Shown here piece by piece: positions 1 to 9,571 of a DNA stretch of 23,336 nt; the first letter of the stretch is position 1; every line of letters starts with the position of its first letter. The translations under genes and the position numbers were made by a program. This DNA comes from Euprymna scolopes (lineage: Eukaryota; Mollusca; Cephalopoda; Sepiida; Sepiolidae). Below the pieces are notes generated by a model. That model saw only the letters and a program-made list of their open reading frames with translations, was not told where the DNA came from and searched no databases. The stretch lies in contig CM044506.1 in assembly GCA_024364805.1 (NCBI GenBank), forward strand, positions 106,540,943 to 106,564,278. Reading direction: 5' to 3'.

Positions 1-674
1 GTTCCAAATCTCAGCGACTATTGATCAGCATTTAACAAATGAAGGCTTGTTGACCTGAATTCTGTAATGGGCTATGTGATGATTATTATTATGATTGTTA
101 TTAATATTTACGGATAAAATTATTTATATTAAAATGTTTTAATAGAAAGGAATATTAGTTTTCATAACTAGCACAAACAAAAATGTTAACTTAGCGAAAA
201 AGCATGTTAGAACATAAACAAAATGATGTAATAAGCTTAAAAATACACAAATCTATTAGTCAAGAGTTGGGAGTTAGAAAACCCAGTTAGTAGTCAGAGG
301 AAGAAAGATGGTCCATGAACTGTAGTGGTTCCAAGCAGGGAAAAATGTTGATAGTAAAGATCTAGGACCAGTGTTGTAGCTTTCCAATGAGGGAAACATC
401 TGGAATAAAGCTGCTATAAATACCACCAAGACTTCATGTTGTACAAGTCTTCGGTTGCAGCTTTTCTGAGGATCCATCAAATCAAGACCAAAGATGAACC
501 ATGTATGTTTCTCCATTGGCCAATATAAAAAGAGACTGTTATTTGTCCTTTTTTGTTAAATTGTTATGTCCTGTTTAGACAATTACTAGACGATCAATAG
601 ACACATTCATATGTAAACGATCAAATATATCAACACGTAAATAATATAGATTCATTCGTATATACCCTCTGACA

Positions 675-711
<37 letters not shown>

Positions 712-825
712 ATATATATATTTATGACACAATTTTTTATAAATAGTTGTTTACTTTCACATTAAAATTATCATTCAATATGAATGAATAACATTTAAAA
801 TAATTTAGCTGTGATTCATGCTTAC
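1..825 (-). other. CACNB: Intron of the beta subunit gene (partial, downstream end off window)
   Basis: AT-rich intron following the kinase-like domain exon. It holds a (CA)n tract at 681-709 with a TATA-rich flank. The stretch 274-516 has an 80-codon open frame on the minus strand that I do not recognise; its composition is less AT-rich than its surroundings, which suggests an old repeat. Nothing else is identifiable. Confidence 0.8.
681..709 (+). repeat. (CA)n microsatellite
   Basis: An uninterrupted CA run of about 29 bases is followed by TATATATATATTTATG. Confidence 0.97.
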
Positions 826-965
826 CTTCCTTCAAACCTGTGCTTAAGAAAATCAAAAAGGGCTTTCTGCATCATATCTGTCACTTCATATCCTTTCAGT
901 GAAGGTCCAATCAATACTACTGGTCTCATGGAAGGCACTACTTCATAAGGAGGAATATTTTCTGA
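826..965 (-). CDS. CACNB: Calcium channel beta subunit exon, start of guanylate kinase-like domain
   Basis: This 140-nt exon starts in phase 0 after AATTACAG and reads [47 protein letters not shown], then GTAAG. This is nearly identical to the opening of the guanylate kinase-like domain in animal beta subunits ([24 protein letters not shown]). The place of a kinase P-loop is taken by GPSLKGYE, which lacks the GxxGxGK pattern, as expected for this catalytically dead domain, which instead holds a groove for the alpha-1 interaction domain helix. The exon ends with two bases (AG) of a split codon, probably Arg before an ISITRV-like continuation. That next exon lies beyond position 1. Confidence 0.97.
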
Positions 966-1324
966 CTGTAATTATATAAATATATATAAATGAAATTGTT
1001 TATTTATTTTCAAAAGAACATTTAAGAAATGGAATAATACAATATATATATATATTTTAGTAAAAAAAAGCAAAAAAATGTTACAAGTTTTCTGAGCACG
1101 TGGCATCTCACAATTTTGGACGAAAAAAGTTAATCTTGATACTGGTTATTCTTGATATCAACTATACACAACCATTAAAAGTTAACGGAGAACTTTTTTC
1201 AATGTTACTGGACGTTTTAAATCATTGTTTTTAAGTAAGCTTGTGTGAATTTATGGCATAAATATCTTTTTAAAGCTTACTTGATCTTGTGTCTGTTATT
1301 ACCCTTTTTTCTTTTCATTTTATT

Positions 1325-1537
1325 TTTGTTGGGGATGGGGCATCCTACCATCCTAGACATTCACTTACTATTTCAGAGATTCCAACTGAGAAATCTTTTT
1401 AGGATTCTAACTGTCCATTTAAGTGCAATGGTTTGGATCTCTCTTACACTTAGTTCACTGGGTATATTCACTAGGTAGTTTTAAAATTTTCGTTTTATGA
1501 GCCCAAGTGTTTCTATGATAACTGGGATGATTGAAAT
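1325..1537 (-). mobile_element. Non-LTR retrotransposon 3' end, first part (split by insertion)
   Basis: This matches, in the same orientation and nearly throughout, the region 22475-22680. The minus strand corresponds to the C-terminal end of a non-LTR retrotransposon polyprotein of the type ending in a PVIIG, SAREIQAIAL and ARILRKVL-like series. The copy is decayed, with stops in the frame. It continues at 2241-2290 on the other side of the 703-bp foldback insertion. Family knowledge gives the class; the exact clade is not certain. Confidence 0.75.
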
Positions 1538-1660
1538 TATCGTAGCCTCGCCACCATCACAGCAAATGACAGCGAAATTTACTAAAATAGAATAATGGCG
1601 CACAGCGCGTGTGTGCTCTCCGACTGTAAAACTCAGTTGTGCGCGTGGTCATGTAAAGAT
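1538..1660 (+). repeat. Left terminal inverted repeat of the foldback element
   Basis: It pairs with 2115-2240. Shared landmarks in order from the tip are TATCGTAG, GACAGCGA, AATAATGGC, GTGTGTGCTCTCC, ACTGTAAAAC, GTTGTGCG and GTAAAGAT. Confidence 0.88.
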
Positions 1661-2114
1661 GTTTTTATGAAATGAAGTAGAAAGAGTTCCTGCGACTGAG
1701 GTAAATAAAATGTTCTTTATAAAAATGATTAAACAACATAAAAGTCAATCGCTTACTTCAGCAAAGAATAAGAAAAGGGTAAAAAGTCCATTTCCATGTG
1801 GAAATTAAATATCGGGTGCACACAAGTTTAATGTCCTGTGGACAGAATCGGTGTTGTTGTTTACAGCATGCTGCTTGGCTCGACTGACTCTTTTTGGCGC
1901 GTGATTAGTTTTTAAAGATCTCAACCGGCTCCTGAAGACTGTCAAAAAACATTTTCAAAAATGTGTTTATTTTTGAACAACGATTGAACAAAAAGTCAGG
2001 GCCTGTGTCATGTGGGGTGCTTACAACTACGTCTGGGCGAAAATACAAAATCTTAGTTTTTATGCCTGCAGAATTTGCATGGGTGTAGAAAGACAAATGT
2101 GCACATAGCTGAAA

Positions 2115-2240
2115 CGATCTTTACACAGCTGCACGCACAACTCGGTTTTACAGTTGGAGAGCACACACACACGCTGCGTGCCATTATTCTCTTTAAGTAG
2201 GTCTCGCTGTCGTTTGTCGTAACAACGGCGAGCTACGATA
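2115..2240 (-). repeat. Right terminal inverted repeat of the foldback element
   Basis: Reverse complement partner of 1538-1660 with the same landmarks in the same order. It carries a slightly longer CA/GT run next to the CTCTCC block. Confidence 0.88.
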
Positions 2241-2290
2241 AAATCTTCTTAAGATTCCATTTTCTTTCATGTTTTACCAAAGACCATAAC
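2241..2290 (-). mobile_element. Non-LTR retrotransposon 3' end, second part (after insertion)
   Basis: The plus strand after the foldback reads AAATCTTCTTAAGATTCC and then TTTTCTTTCATGTTTTA. This continues the alignment with 22688-22728 exactly where the left part stops at 1537. On the minus strand it encodes the MKRNWNLRKI-like motif of the same LINE. Confidence 0.7.
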
Positions 2291-2508
2291 ATTCTGTGTT
2301 TATTGTGATTTGTGTGATGTCATACTGTTGTTTAGCAGTGATCTGCCTGGTAATCAGGTCACACCAATACGCAATCTATTTTGATGATCCATTCAAAAAA
2401 AGAATAGAAAATGTTTTCTCTACATGAGATCAACAGAAATATCTAATCACAATCAATAAAAAAGTAAAATAAAATTACTTTATAATAAAAGTCATTTTTA
2501 TATATAAT

Positions 2509-2812
2509 CTACACTCCGTGGTGTAGTGGATAAGGTACTTGGTAAAATTTCAATTATAAGTTACAATCTTTTGGTGGTTCAATCTTCAGTGTGGGCGACA
2601 CTCAAAATACAATTATATATTACTTAGGACTTCTATCCAGTTATGGCTGACAGAATAAGAGAATGCTATCCTCGTGGGTTAAATAAAGGGTTCCATTCGA
2701 AATTTTGTACAGATTCCTGAATTTAACAGAAACATTCCAGAGTTTGAAAAGATATACTGGTCTGAGTTTCCATTGACTGAAACATTGTGAAAATAAGACT
2801 CATGATAAAAAC
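2509..2812 (+). mobile_element. tRNA-headed SINE, nearly full, single orientation
   Basis: The head starts CTACACTCCGTGGTGTAGTG and carries a polymerase III box A (TGGTGTAGTGG, 2519-2529) and box B (GGTTCAATCTT, 2576-2586), 46 bp apart as in tRNA-derived SINEs. A body of about 200 bp follows, with GGACTTCTATCC, ATGCTATCCTCGTGGGTTAA and TTTAACAGAAA blocks that recur, inverted or not, at 5900-6110, 13640-13830 and 17735-17860. The 3' end has CATTGACTGAAACATTGTGAA, the tail found as inverted arms in the other copies. It is the only copy here without an opposing tail. It is not a functional tRNA gene because no cloverleaf can be drawn beyond the two boxes. Confidence 0.8.
2519..2586 (+). promoter_or_regulatory. 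Polymerase III A and B boxes of the SINE
   Basis: Box A TGGTGTAGTGG fits TRGYNNARYGG, and box B GGTTCAATCTT fits GGTTCRANYCY with one mismatch. Spacing is tRNA-like. Activity today is unknown. Confidence 0.65.
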
Positions 2813-3249
2813 TGTCATCTGAAGAATGCAAATAATGTTTATAGCTTTTTTATTATTATTGTAGCATCACTAATTAAAAGATGAGGAAAAAATCAGTGGA
2901 ACTAAGTTTGATTACATAAGAGATTTGTGACATTGGATTCGAAGGTGAATATGCTGTAATCAGCAGGGAAGCAGTTCTGCTGTAATGTGTAAAGAAGCTC
3001 TGCTATTAGGTACATGAAGGAGGAAAGAAAAATCCTTTTCCATCATTGAGTTCTTGTAATGAATGTTTTGCAAGTAGGAACCAGTGAGTAGAGTATCTTT
3101 CATTGAAATAATGATAGAGCAGAAAGAGACTAGCAACGTCACTTGTGTGGGAAGAGAGAAGACAATTCCTCACTAGATTTTGAAGTAGATTTTGTACTAC
3201 AACTGAATTATTTAAAACACAAATAAAGTGAAATATTTAAGAAAAGATG

Positions 3250-3845
3250 GCATGTTGCTTTATAATTTTTTGTTTTAATGAAAATCACTCCAGACAAGGC
3301 ATAAAGCCACTTAATGTAAGGAGCAAACAATAACAAACAATGATTATTGCAAAGACAGGAGATGCCTACTGACTTTAGTCTTGAAAAGATCAAGGTTATA
3401 GGTAGGAGGAAAACAGTCAGAGGGAAGAGAGTTCCACAAACCTTATGTTCTTAGAAAGACTACTGGAATATGCTATTGCTATTGGAATAGAAAGCTGTAT
3501 TACAGTGTGTTATCAAAACAGCAAATTGATGGAGACCACTAGACTAACAGTCAAACGAGTAGGAACAAAAGAAGCAGAGAATAAATAAAACAATTCTGAA
3601 GAATACACGCCATAATAGTGTTTACAGATAAAACTGAGACTAGAAACATCACATCTGTTGAAGGGAGGTTGCAGAAGCCTATCAGAGAAAAAGGATTTAA
3701 TAATTGAGAGGACATCTCCAGCTATTCCATGGTTGGCTATCTTATGAAGTACACCTTTAAACTATACTCTCTCAAAAACCTTTGATATGTCAATAGTTAT
3801 TACTCTTGAAACAAAGCCCTCATCAAGAGATTCACTAATCCTGTG
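3250..3845 (-). mobile_element. Decayed LINE reverse transcriptase fragment (CR1/Jockey-like)
   Basis: Reading the minus strand from about 3845: ISESLDEGFVSRVITIDISK, then VFERV, a stop where Trp is expected, FKGVLHKIANHGIAGDVL and SIIKSFFSDRLLQ. This is the reverse transcriptase block around the first catalytic Asp (ALDISKAFDRVWH in intact relatives). From about 3455 down it reads LWNSLPSDCFPPTYNLDLFK, then TKVSRHLLSLQ, the usual C-terminal block of the same class. The central catalytic part expected between these is missing, so the copy has lost about half of its coding length and has several stops and shifts. Confidence 0.8.
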
Positions 3846-3944
3846 TGATATTTGAAATATCAGGAAGTTTCATCAGATGTCCTGCTGGCTTGGTAAGCTG
3901 AGAGCAGGTTCAAGGCATTACCTCAGATAATGACAATGAATTTA

Positions 3945-4012
3945 TGTTTTCCTCATCTTGCTTATTATCATTTTCACAACATTTCAGTTGTTATACTTTC
4001 TGGCCATCTTCA
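3945..4012 (+). repeat. Fragment of the SINE-like tail (family R1)
   Basis: CTCATCTTGCT, TTTTCACAACATTTC and CATCTTCAGGT occur in the same order as in the R1 tail at 17650-17720. The match is partial and the copy is diverged. Confidence 0.45.
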
Positions 4013-4035
4013 GGTTGCTTTTGTCCAAGTCCGTA

Positions 4036-4193
4036 ACTTTTAAAAATAAAACTATGTGATCAATTTACATAATTTTTGGAATATGATATTTTTGTTTCAT
4101 TATAAGTATGTAGATTATACAGATTAAGAAAACCAATTAATATAGGAAGAAATTCTGGACGAGAACCGGTATTCTTTCTCGATTTTTGTACAG
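4036..4193 (+). repeat. B-family arm, single plus-oriented copy
   Basis: It shares TAAAAATAAAACTA.TGATCA, ATTTACATAATTTTTGGAAT and AATTCTGGAC in order with 8040-8188, 10160-10310 and 14595-14720. No opposing arm was seen nearby, so it is a solo arm or a truncated element. Confidence 0.7.
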
Positions 4194-5059
4194 ATAGATG
4201 GTTAGCATTTTAAAGATTTTCACATTCAACATATTTTACAAGTATTTTTAAACAATTATTTTGCAGTCATCAATCTTTAATTTTTTTCCTTACACACAAG
4301 CGACTGAGAAACACAATTACAAGAAATTTATTAAAACTTTATTTTAAAAAAAAATCATTGTATAATGAAGATTTGAAATAAAAACTATACCCAAAATGAT
4401 GCTTAAAAATATATTTGATATGGAAGTATTAAAATTTTATAAAATTATATTCCAATCGTTAAGAATTTAAACATTTGTACCATTTGAACATGTGATCATT
4501 TGCTGCCTTGCCATACATAGAGATTTTCTTTTTGTTGCCTATTTCTTAAATATAAAATATGGGGGTGGGGAGCAATTGCCATATATATTACTAACGGGGC
4601 TACTAACTAACAAAACTAACTAGAAGATATTAAATAGTGTTAAGTTTCTCATGTCCCCTCCCCTTACACACTCCTAGAAGAAAAATTATTTTATTTTATG
4701 TGTGAAATGAAAAACTTAGGAGACCTTCAAAGCACTACTGAAAGCGCCAAATAAAATTAAGGATGACTCCAGAAACACTCCAAAAAGTAAGTTTCTTCCA
4801 TTCCTATTTTTGTAGAGAAATGACAATAGTTAACAGACGATAAATTAAATCCAGAGTAAGTGTCTTTCAATTTGAAAAAATGCTTCTTCATTTCATAAAA
4901 ACATTAAAAATCGTGTTTAATTCTTGATAATATTCAATGATATAAATGGCTATTTGAACCTCAACGAATACATCTATTTTCTAAATTTTAGATATTGTTT
5001 TTCCAGTGTTATGCTAATTAAAAAAATCTCAATTTTGTAGGGGTTTGTTGTGTATTTTG

Positions 5060-5440
5060 AAACTTTAGCCAGACATACAAACACAGACAACTGCCTTTTA
5101 TATAATAAGCTAGCATGGCTACCTGGCATTGTCTTGGGTAAAAATGAAACATATTTTTATTAAAACTTCTTTCTCTTCTCTATCTTTCTCACTTTCACTC
5201 TCCCCCAAGTTCCTCTCCTTCCTCTCCTCACCCCTGCTTTCTTCTCTGCCAAGCTATTCCACCCTCACACACAACTAGTTTTACAGATTCCTAAAAAATG
5301 AGTCGGCATAAGAGAATTAACTCATAAATTAAAAAAAAAAAAACCCAGAGTTATTTCCCTTTAATTAGTACATTATCTGTCTGGTAAAACCCGATCCCCT
5401 TCTGACACACAGACAACTATGCTTTATATTATAGATGACA
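5060..5440. repeat. Two short related blocks, possible retroelement tails
   Basis: ACACAGACAACTGCCTTTTA at about 5080 and ACACAGACAACTATGCTTTA at about 5407 are similar and lie in the same direction, each with a TATATA-like continuation. They may be old retroelement ends. A pyrimidine-rich tract lies between them at about 5160-5262. Confidence 0.35.
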
Positions 5441-5799
5441 AGAAACTCTGAGGAATGTGATATAAATGTAGAATTTTGCTCATATTTTTAAATACAAATC
5501 ACCAGATCTTTTATTTGGAAGCATATCATGACAAAGGCTCATATTACATAATAGCAAATTTGCTTTGTGGCAATCCTAAAGGTTCTTGTTTTCTAAAAAT
5601 ATGCGATAATAGAAACAGCAATCAATTAACATAAAGAGCGATACCATCGAACCCTCAGAGATTCTTCTTGATGGATAACACTATCAAAGTTATTTCAAGA
5701 GACTTTTCTTATTTCTAACTTGTTATTTAATATAGCAAACTAAATACTATCACAAATTCCTTGTGTATAATATATCAGGTTTTGAGATGATGATTGGCA

Positions 5800-6276
5800 G
5801 TTTGTATTATTTCAATTCTTTCGAGTACTATTCTCATCTTGCTTGTTAGATTTACAAAGCTTGTGTTGACGTAACTTCCGACTTTCTACATATGTATTGT
5901 TTCAAATTTGGGGGTAGACAACTGGGCATAGGAACCTCTACGTAATTTCAAACTGAATTCTTCATTTAATCCACACAGGTGGATTATTCTCATTCCATCA
6001 GCCATGATTGGGGAGAAGTGTTATTTCTTAGTTATTATCGGCTGTAGTAAACATTGAACCTTCACCCTCCAGAAGACTGTCACTTAGAACTGGTTGTTAA
6101 CCAACACTATTAACCATTAGGCCATGTGAATTAAATAATGGTTTCAGTTTGTATAGGTTTTGGAGTTTGACTATTCAGTTCCCAAATGTGCATCTAAAGA
6201 AGTTTGGAGGTGCCATAGGCCAAAATGGTTGCAAATATAATCACGAAGACAAGAATAATAATCCAAATAATATGTG
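5800..6276 (-). mobile_element. Composite R1 element: tRNA-headed SINE with opposing tail arms
   Basis: The left arm (about 5800-5890) carries TATTCTCATCTTGCTTGT and ACGTAACTTCCGACTTTCT, the R1 tail in minus orientation. The middle is a minus-oriented SINE with box B at 6060-6050 (GGTTCAATGTT) and box A at 6124-6114 (TGGCCTAATGG). The right arm (6188-6276) carries the same tail in plus orientation: CATCTAAAGAAGTTTGGAGG, CCAAAATGGTTGCAAATATA and AATAATCCAAATAATATG. Two tails therefore face outward from one head. The copy is old and diverged. Confidence 0.72.
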
Positions 6277-6720
6277 CACCATACCAGTTCCTATTTACTT
6301 ACATTCCCACGATCGCAAAGTTAGACACTAGGCTGTTTTTTAATGTGGGGAAATCTATTTGAACATCTTTCTCACTTTTTCAAGAATATTTTTCAATTCT
6401 TCTTCATTGATACTACATCTGGGATGTGAGCAATAGAAAAGTATAAAATTTTGTACGAACTTATTATGTGTGAAATATTTGGTTTGATTTTTTGTATTTT
6501 TTTATGGCAACAGTGACACAATGTGTTTTTAATTTTTTTTTTTTCAAATTTAATTAAAAAACTACTTTCTTTCATTCTTACTGGTAAATGTTTGAAAAAG
6601 AACACTGAAACTAGGTCAAATTTTCAGTCAGCTGCTGATAACTTTTTTCTTTCTATTCCTTGCTAAAGTTTGCATATGAATGAGAGAGAGGAGGATAGAA
6701 AGTAATATAACTGAGAATAT

Positions 6721-6723
<3 letters not shown>

Positions 6724-6789
<66 letters not shown>
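6724..6789 (+). repeat. Compound microsatellite (GA)n then (GACA)n
   Basis: About 17 GA units run directly into about eight GACA units, a purine-rich compound repeat. Confidence 0.97.
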
Positions 6790-7240
6790 AAATTTTTAAA
6801 AACGTTTATTTTTTTAATTAGGACCGGGTATGCTTGTTCGTTCTTTTAAATATATTTTGGGGTAAGCTAATCTACTCATTTCAGGAATCATGGACTTACC
6901 CAGAAGCTATAGATATAGCTACATCTAAAAATCATGGCAGTTATGGCCCCAGAATCATGAAGTGTACTTCTGTGACTTTTGCTAATGCATCTTTTGTTAA
7001 CTATGCCACTGTGTTTGTGTTGGTTATTACCAACATGCAAGGCCACAACCAAACATTTGGTTTAAAAAATCGTCATCATCTGAAGAAATAAATTTTAATG
7101 ATTGTTTTCGCAAATGATGATGAGCGTATTTTCAAATTAAATGATTATACATTTAATTTTTAATAAAAAATGTTATATGTTTTAAGAACAACAAGCAAAA
7201 GGACAGATTATAAGAAAAGATATAAAAGAATGAGTCTTAC

Positions 7241-7371
7241 CTTCTTGAAAAAAGGTTTTCTTTTTTCTTTTGTAGGTGGGGTAATGTTTGGTTTGCTAGT
7301 TCTGACATTGCCCAGGCTATCGCTGTCTTCTCCAACGTTACTGTCCACTCCGTTATGATCTCCATCGATAC
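7241..7371 (-). CDS. CACNB: Calcium channel beta subunit exon, second HOOK linker exon
   Basis: This 131-nt exon has acceptor TTTTTAG and donor GTAAG. It begins with the last two bases of a split Gly codon and reads IDGDHNGVDSNVGEDSDS, LGNVRTSKPNITPP, then TKEKRKPFFKK, ending on a codon boundary. The last part, KEKRKPFFKK just before the kinase-like domain, closely matches the conserved end of the HOOK in vertebrate beta subunits (KEKR.PFFKK). The first half is acidic (six Asp or Glu within about 20 residues) and the end is basic, so the linker is strongly polarised in charge; in vertebrate beta-2 a polybasic HOOK end contacts membrane phospholipid. It is separated from the previous exon by an intron of about 10.06 kb filled with repeats and from the next by about 6.3 kb. 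Confidence 0.93.
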
Positions 7372-7493
7372 CTAAAAACATACATTCTGCTAACGTTGAA
7401 TTACGGACATTTTATTTCCAAAACAATAAGAAACAAGGCAAAAACATTCATTTAGACATTTGGTACATGCATGCATACATACATAAATTTCGT

Positions 7494-7537
7494 GCATACA
7501 CACACACATACATATGTGTGAGTGTGTGTGTGTATGC
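7494..7537. repeat. CA/TG hairpin palindrome upstream of the second HOOK exon
   Basis: GCATACACACACACA is followed about 14 bases later by its near complement TGTGTGTGTGTATGC, around a central ACATATGT. The stem would be about 15 bp. It lies about 120 bp upstream of the exon acceptor in transcript direction. Confidence 0.85.
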
Positions 7538-7940
7538 ATGCGCGCACATGTAATGCCAATATTGAGAATACTCGGGAGGCGAATAACAGGGTAAATTTCA
7601 AACCTACATAACTTCCAAAATAATTTTATAAAGAAAATTATCAATATTTAATTAATCAAATATAAACAGGACAATTGTAAGTGATGAGAAAGAAGTTAAA
7701 TTATTCAAAACTATATCAGTTTTTCTCAGGTTGATTGTGACCATTTGATTAAGTTCATTTTCAAGCTATATCAGTGATTTACTTTAAATTAGAAAATAAA
7801 AAAGTTATCAATACAACTACTACATTTGTAGCTGCATCATAGGTAAAAGGAAAGAGGAATACAATGATTTTATGTTTTGTTTTTCACCCTCCCAATTTTT
7901 TCTAAACGGTACAAAGATGAATAAATTAAGTCTTATTTTC

Positions 7941-8188
7941 AGAAGGATAACATTATTCAAAATACTTAAATTGAGATCAAAATCAACCTTGTAATGCTTA
8001 TGAATTCCCATTAATCACTTAAAAATTATTTTATTTATAAAAATAAAACTACTTGATCAATTTACATGATTTTTGGAATACAAAATATTTTTTTTGTCAT
8101 GGGTACATACATCAGAGATTTTTCTTTACATTTGTTTTTTAATATAGGGGGGGATTCTGGACAAGTGCCCAAATTTTTGTAAGAAAAT
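7941..8188 (+). repeat. B-family right arm with inner flank
   Basis: It shares with 10086-10310, in order, GATAACATTATT, CTTGTAATGC, TATGAATTC, TAAAAATAAAACT, TTGATCAATTTA, GATTTTTGGA, TACATACATCA and ATTCTGGACAAG. The end also carries GGGGGGG at about 8147-8153. Confidence 0.78.
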
Positions 8189-8359
8189 TATATTTTAGAA
8201 AGTATTTTTTTAGTAAAAACTAACACAGATTGAATTGTTTGTGTTGGAGGAATGAAGAATAAAGATTGTATAAAAATTGAAATATATTCAGAATAATGGG
8301 TCAATCAATCCACAATAAGGAACATTGTGATCAGATTTTCTACCTGACCATCAACAGAG

Positions 8360-8360
<1 letters not shown>

Positions 8361-8390
<30 letters not shown>
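8361..8390 (+). repeat. (TG)n microsatellite
   Basis: About 13 TG units in an AT-rich stretch. Confidence 0.96.
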
Positions 8391-8394
<4 letters not shown>

Positions 8395-8858
8395 GGTGCC
8401 TCACAAATATAATTTTATAAAAATTTCGTAAATTAAAATATAATTTAAGAAAAAACACACACTCAAACCAGAAAGGGATAAATAATTGCAAGAAAAAGAA
8501 TTAATAATAAAAAAAATGATGGTCAGAGGGTAAAAATAACGAATAAAAGATAAATTTTCTGGTTTAGAATGTGATTCAAAATTTTATATATAAAAAATGT
8601 TCAAAATCAGAATATTTGCAAAACTATGATTATATCACATAATATTTATTATAATCCTTATCTTTGTCATAGCTATCATCTGGCATTAGTTGAGCCGTTT
8701 CCCATCAACTTAACCAAGTCCCATAGTGCATACATGAAAACGACAATTAATAAAAAATAATATTTTGTATTGATATTAAAGTGATTATTATCTAAGACAT
8801 TACTAGGAAGTACCCCAGGGAAAATGTAACATAAAATAGAAGGCTGCGGCTGCGAAAG

Positions 8859-9030
8859 GTTCTGGTAAACAAGTTTTGGTGATCATCCAGAATTCTCCCC
8901 GTATTAAAAAGCAAAAATTGAGAAAACTCAGCATGATGTACGTACTCATGATTAAAAGAAAATCTGTATTTGGAAAATCACGTAAAAGAATCAAGTAGTT
9001 TTATTTTTAAATAAGAAAATCAAATTTTAT
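8859..9030 (-). repeat. B-family arm in minus orientation
   Basis: The reverse complement reads AAATAAAACTACTTGATTC, ACGTGATTTTCCAAATA, TACGTACATCATG and AGAATTCTGG, matching the plus copies at 7941 and 10086. It faces away from 10086-10310, the same minus-left, plus-right layout seen in the compact copy at 14306-14720. Confidence 0.75.
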
Positions 9031-9048
9031 GGTTAACCAAGCACCATT

Positions 9049-9146
9049 TTGAAAACAGTCTTAAAACATAATGGATATAATGATGGATATAATGCTACTA
9101 TATATGTATATACTATATATAATGGATATAATAATATATATAATGC
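9049..9146 (+). repeat. AT-rich tandem-like stretch with ATGGATATAATG units
   Basis: ATGGATATAATG occurs twice in tandem at about 9070-9093, then ATGGATATAATA at about 9122, separated by TATATA-rich sequence; TAATGCTACT occurs twice. Confidence 0.75.
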
Positions 9147-9205
9147 TACTGGTGCATATTGTGAACCCGACGTATCTCAGTGTTCACTCGGCTTTTGCCA
9201 GAACA

Positions 9206-9213
9206 TGACGTCA
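9206..9213. promoter_or_regulatory. CRE-like palindrome TGACGTCA, left arm
   Basis: Perfect consensus for CREB/ATF family binding. The identical octamer is in the opposite arm at 9847-9854. Whether it is bound is unknown; it could simply be part of the repeat. Confidence 0.5.
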
Positions 9214-9540
9214 ACAGCCAGATTATGCCGAGCTTGGGTTTAGCTGCTGTCTGACGTAATATGCTGATCAGTCAATCACAATGCGAAACACTGAATTACA
9301 ATGAGGCGGTGGCGCGCGTGCACTTAGCAGACAACTTTTAGATAAATATTGGAAGAGGAAAAAAAAGTACCAGTTGTTACATGCAAATCATGGACAGTAG
9401 CAACATAATGAATCTTTAAAATCTTCTCTTCCAGTTCAAAAAAAAATTTTTTTTTTTTTAAATACTTAAAAAATACTTGGAAGAGGAAAAAAACAATTTT
9501 GTTTCCAGTTTTCCTTAACAAAAAAAGAACCCAACTTTAA

Positions 9541-9543
<3 letters not shown>

Positions 9544-9571
<28 letters not shown>
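9544..9571 (+). repeat. Poly-A run
   Basis: A run of 28 A. It is preceded at 9436-9461 by A and T runs that can pair. It may be an old retroelement tail, but no body is recognisable. Confidence 0.9.

Larger units (their letters stand above)
1538..2240. mobile_element. Foldback/MITE-like DNA element with long terminal inverted repeats, 703 bp
   Basis: The ends are TATCGTAGCCTCGCC and its complement GGCGAGCTACGATA. Inverted arms extend about 125 bp (1538-1660 and 2115-2240) at roughly 80% identity. They include a CpG-rich block (GCGCACAGCGCGTGTGTGC) and a CTCTCC.ACTGTAAAAC block present in both arms. It is flanked by a 4-bp direct duplication AAAT (1534-1537 and 2241-2244) and interrupts a LINE remnant whose uninterrupted relative is at 22475-22790. 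The interior has no recognisable transposase, so it is non-autonomous. The superfamily is not assigned; 4-bp target duplications occur in several. Confidence 0.88.
966..7240 (-). other. CACNB: Intron of about 6.3 kb between second HOOK exon and kinase-like domain exon
   Basis: The intron runs from GTAAG (7240-7236) to the acceptor CAG (968-966). Identified contents: LINE 3' end at 1325-1537 plus 2241-2290, foldback element 1538-2240, SINE 2509-2812, LINE reverse transcriptase remnant 3250-3845, tail and B fragments at 3945-4193, composite element 5800-6276, and GA/GACA microsatellite 6724-6789. The stretches 4200-5050 and 6290-6720 are plain AT-rich sequence. A pyrimidine-rich tract lies at about 5160-5262 (plus strand). 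The 85-codon plus-strand frame at 6834-7091 is not recognised and shows no gene-like support. Confidence 0.85.

Noticed and set aside
2509-2590. Possible genuine tRNA gene because of good A and B boxes
   Set aside because: No cloverleaf with acceptor, anticodon and T stems can be formed, and the boxes continue into a SINE body shared with other copies.
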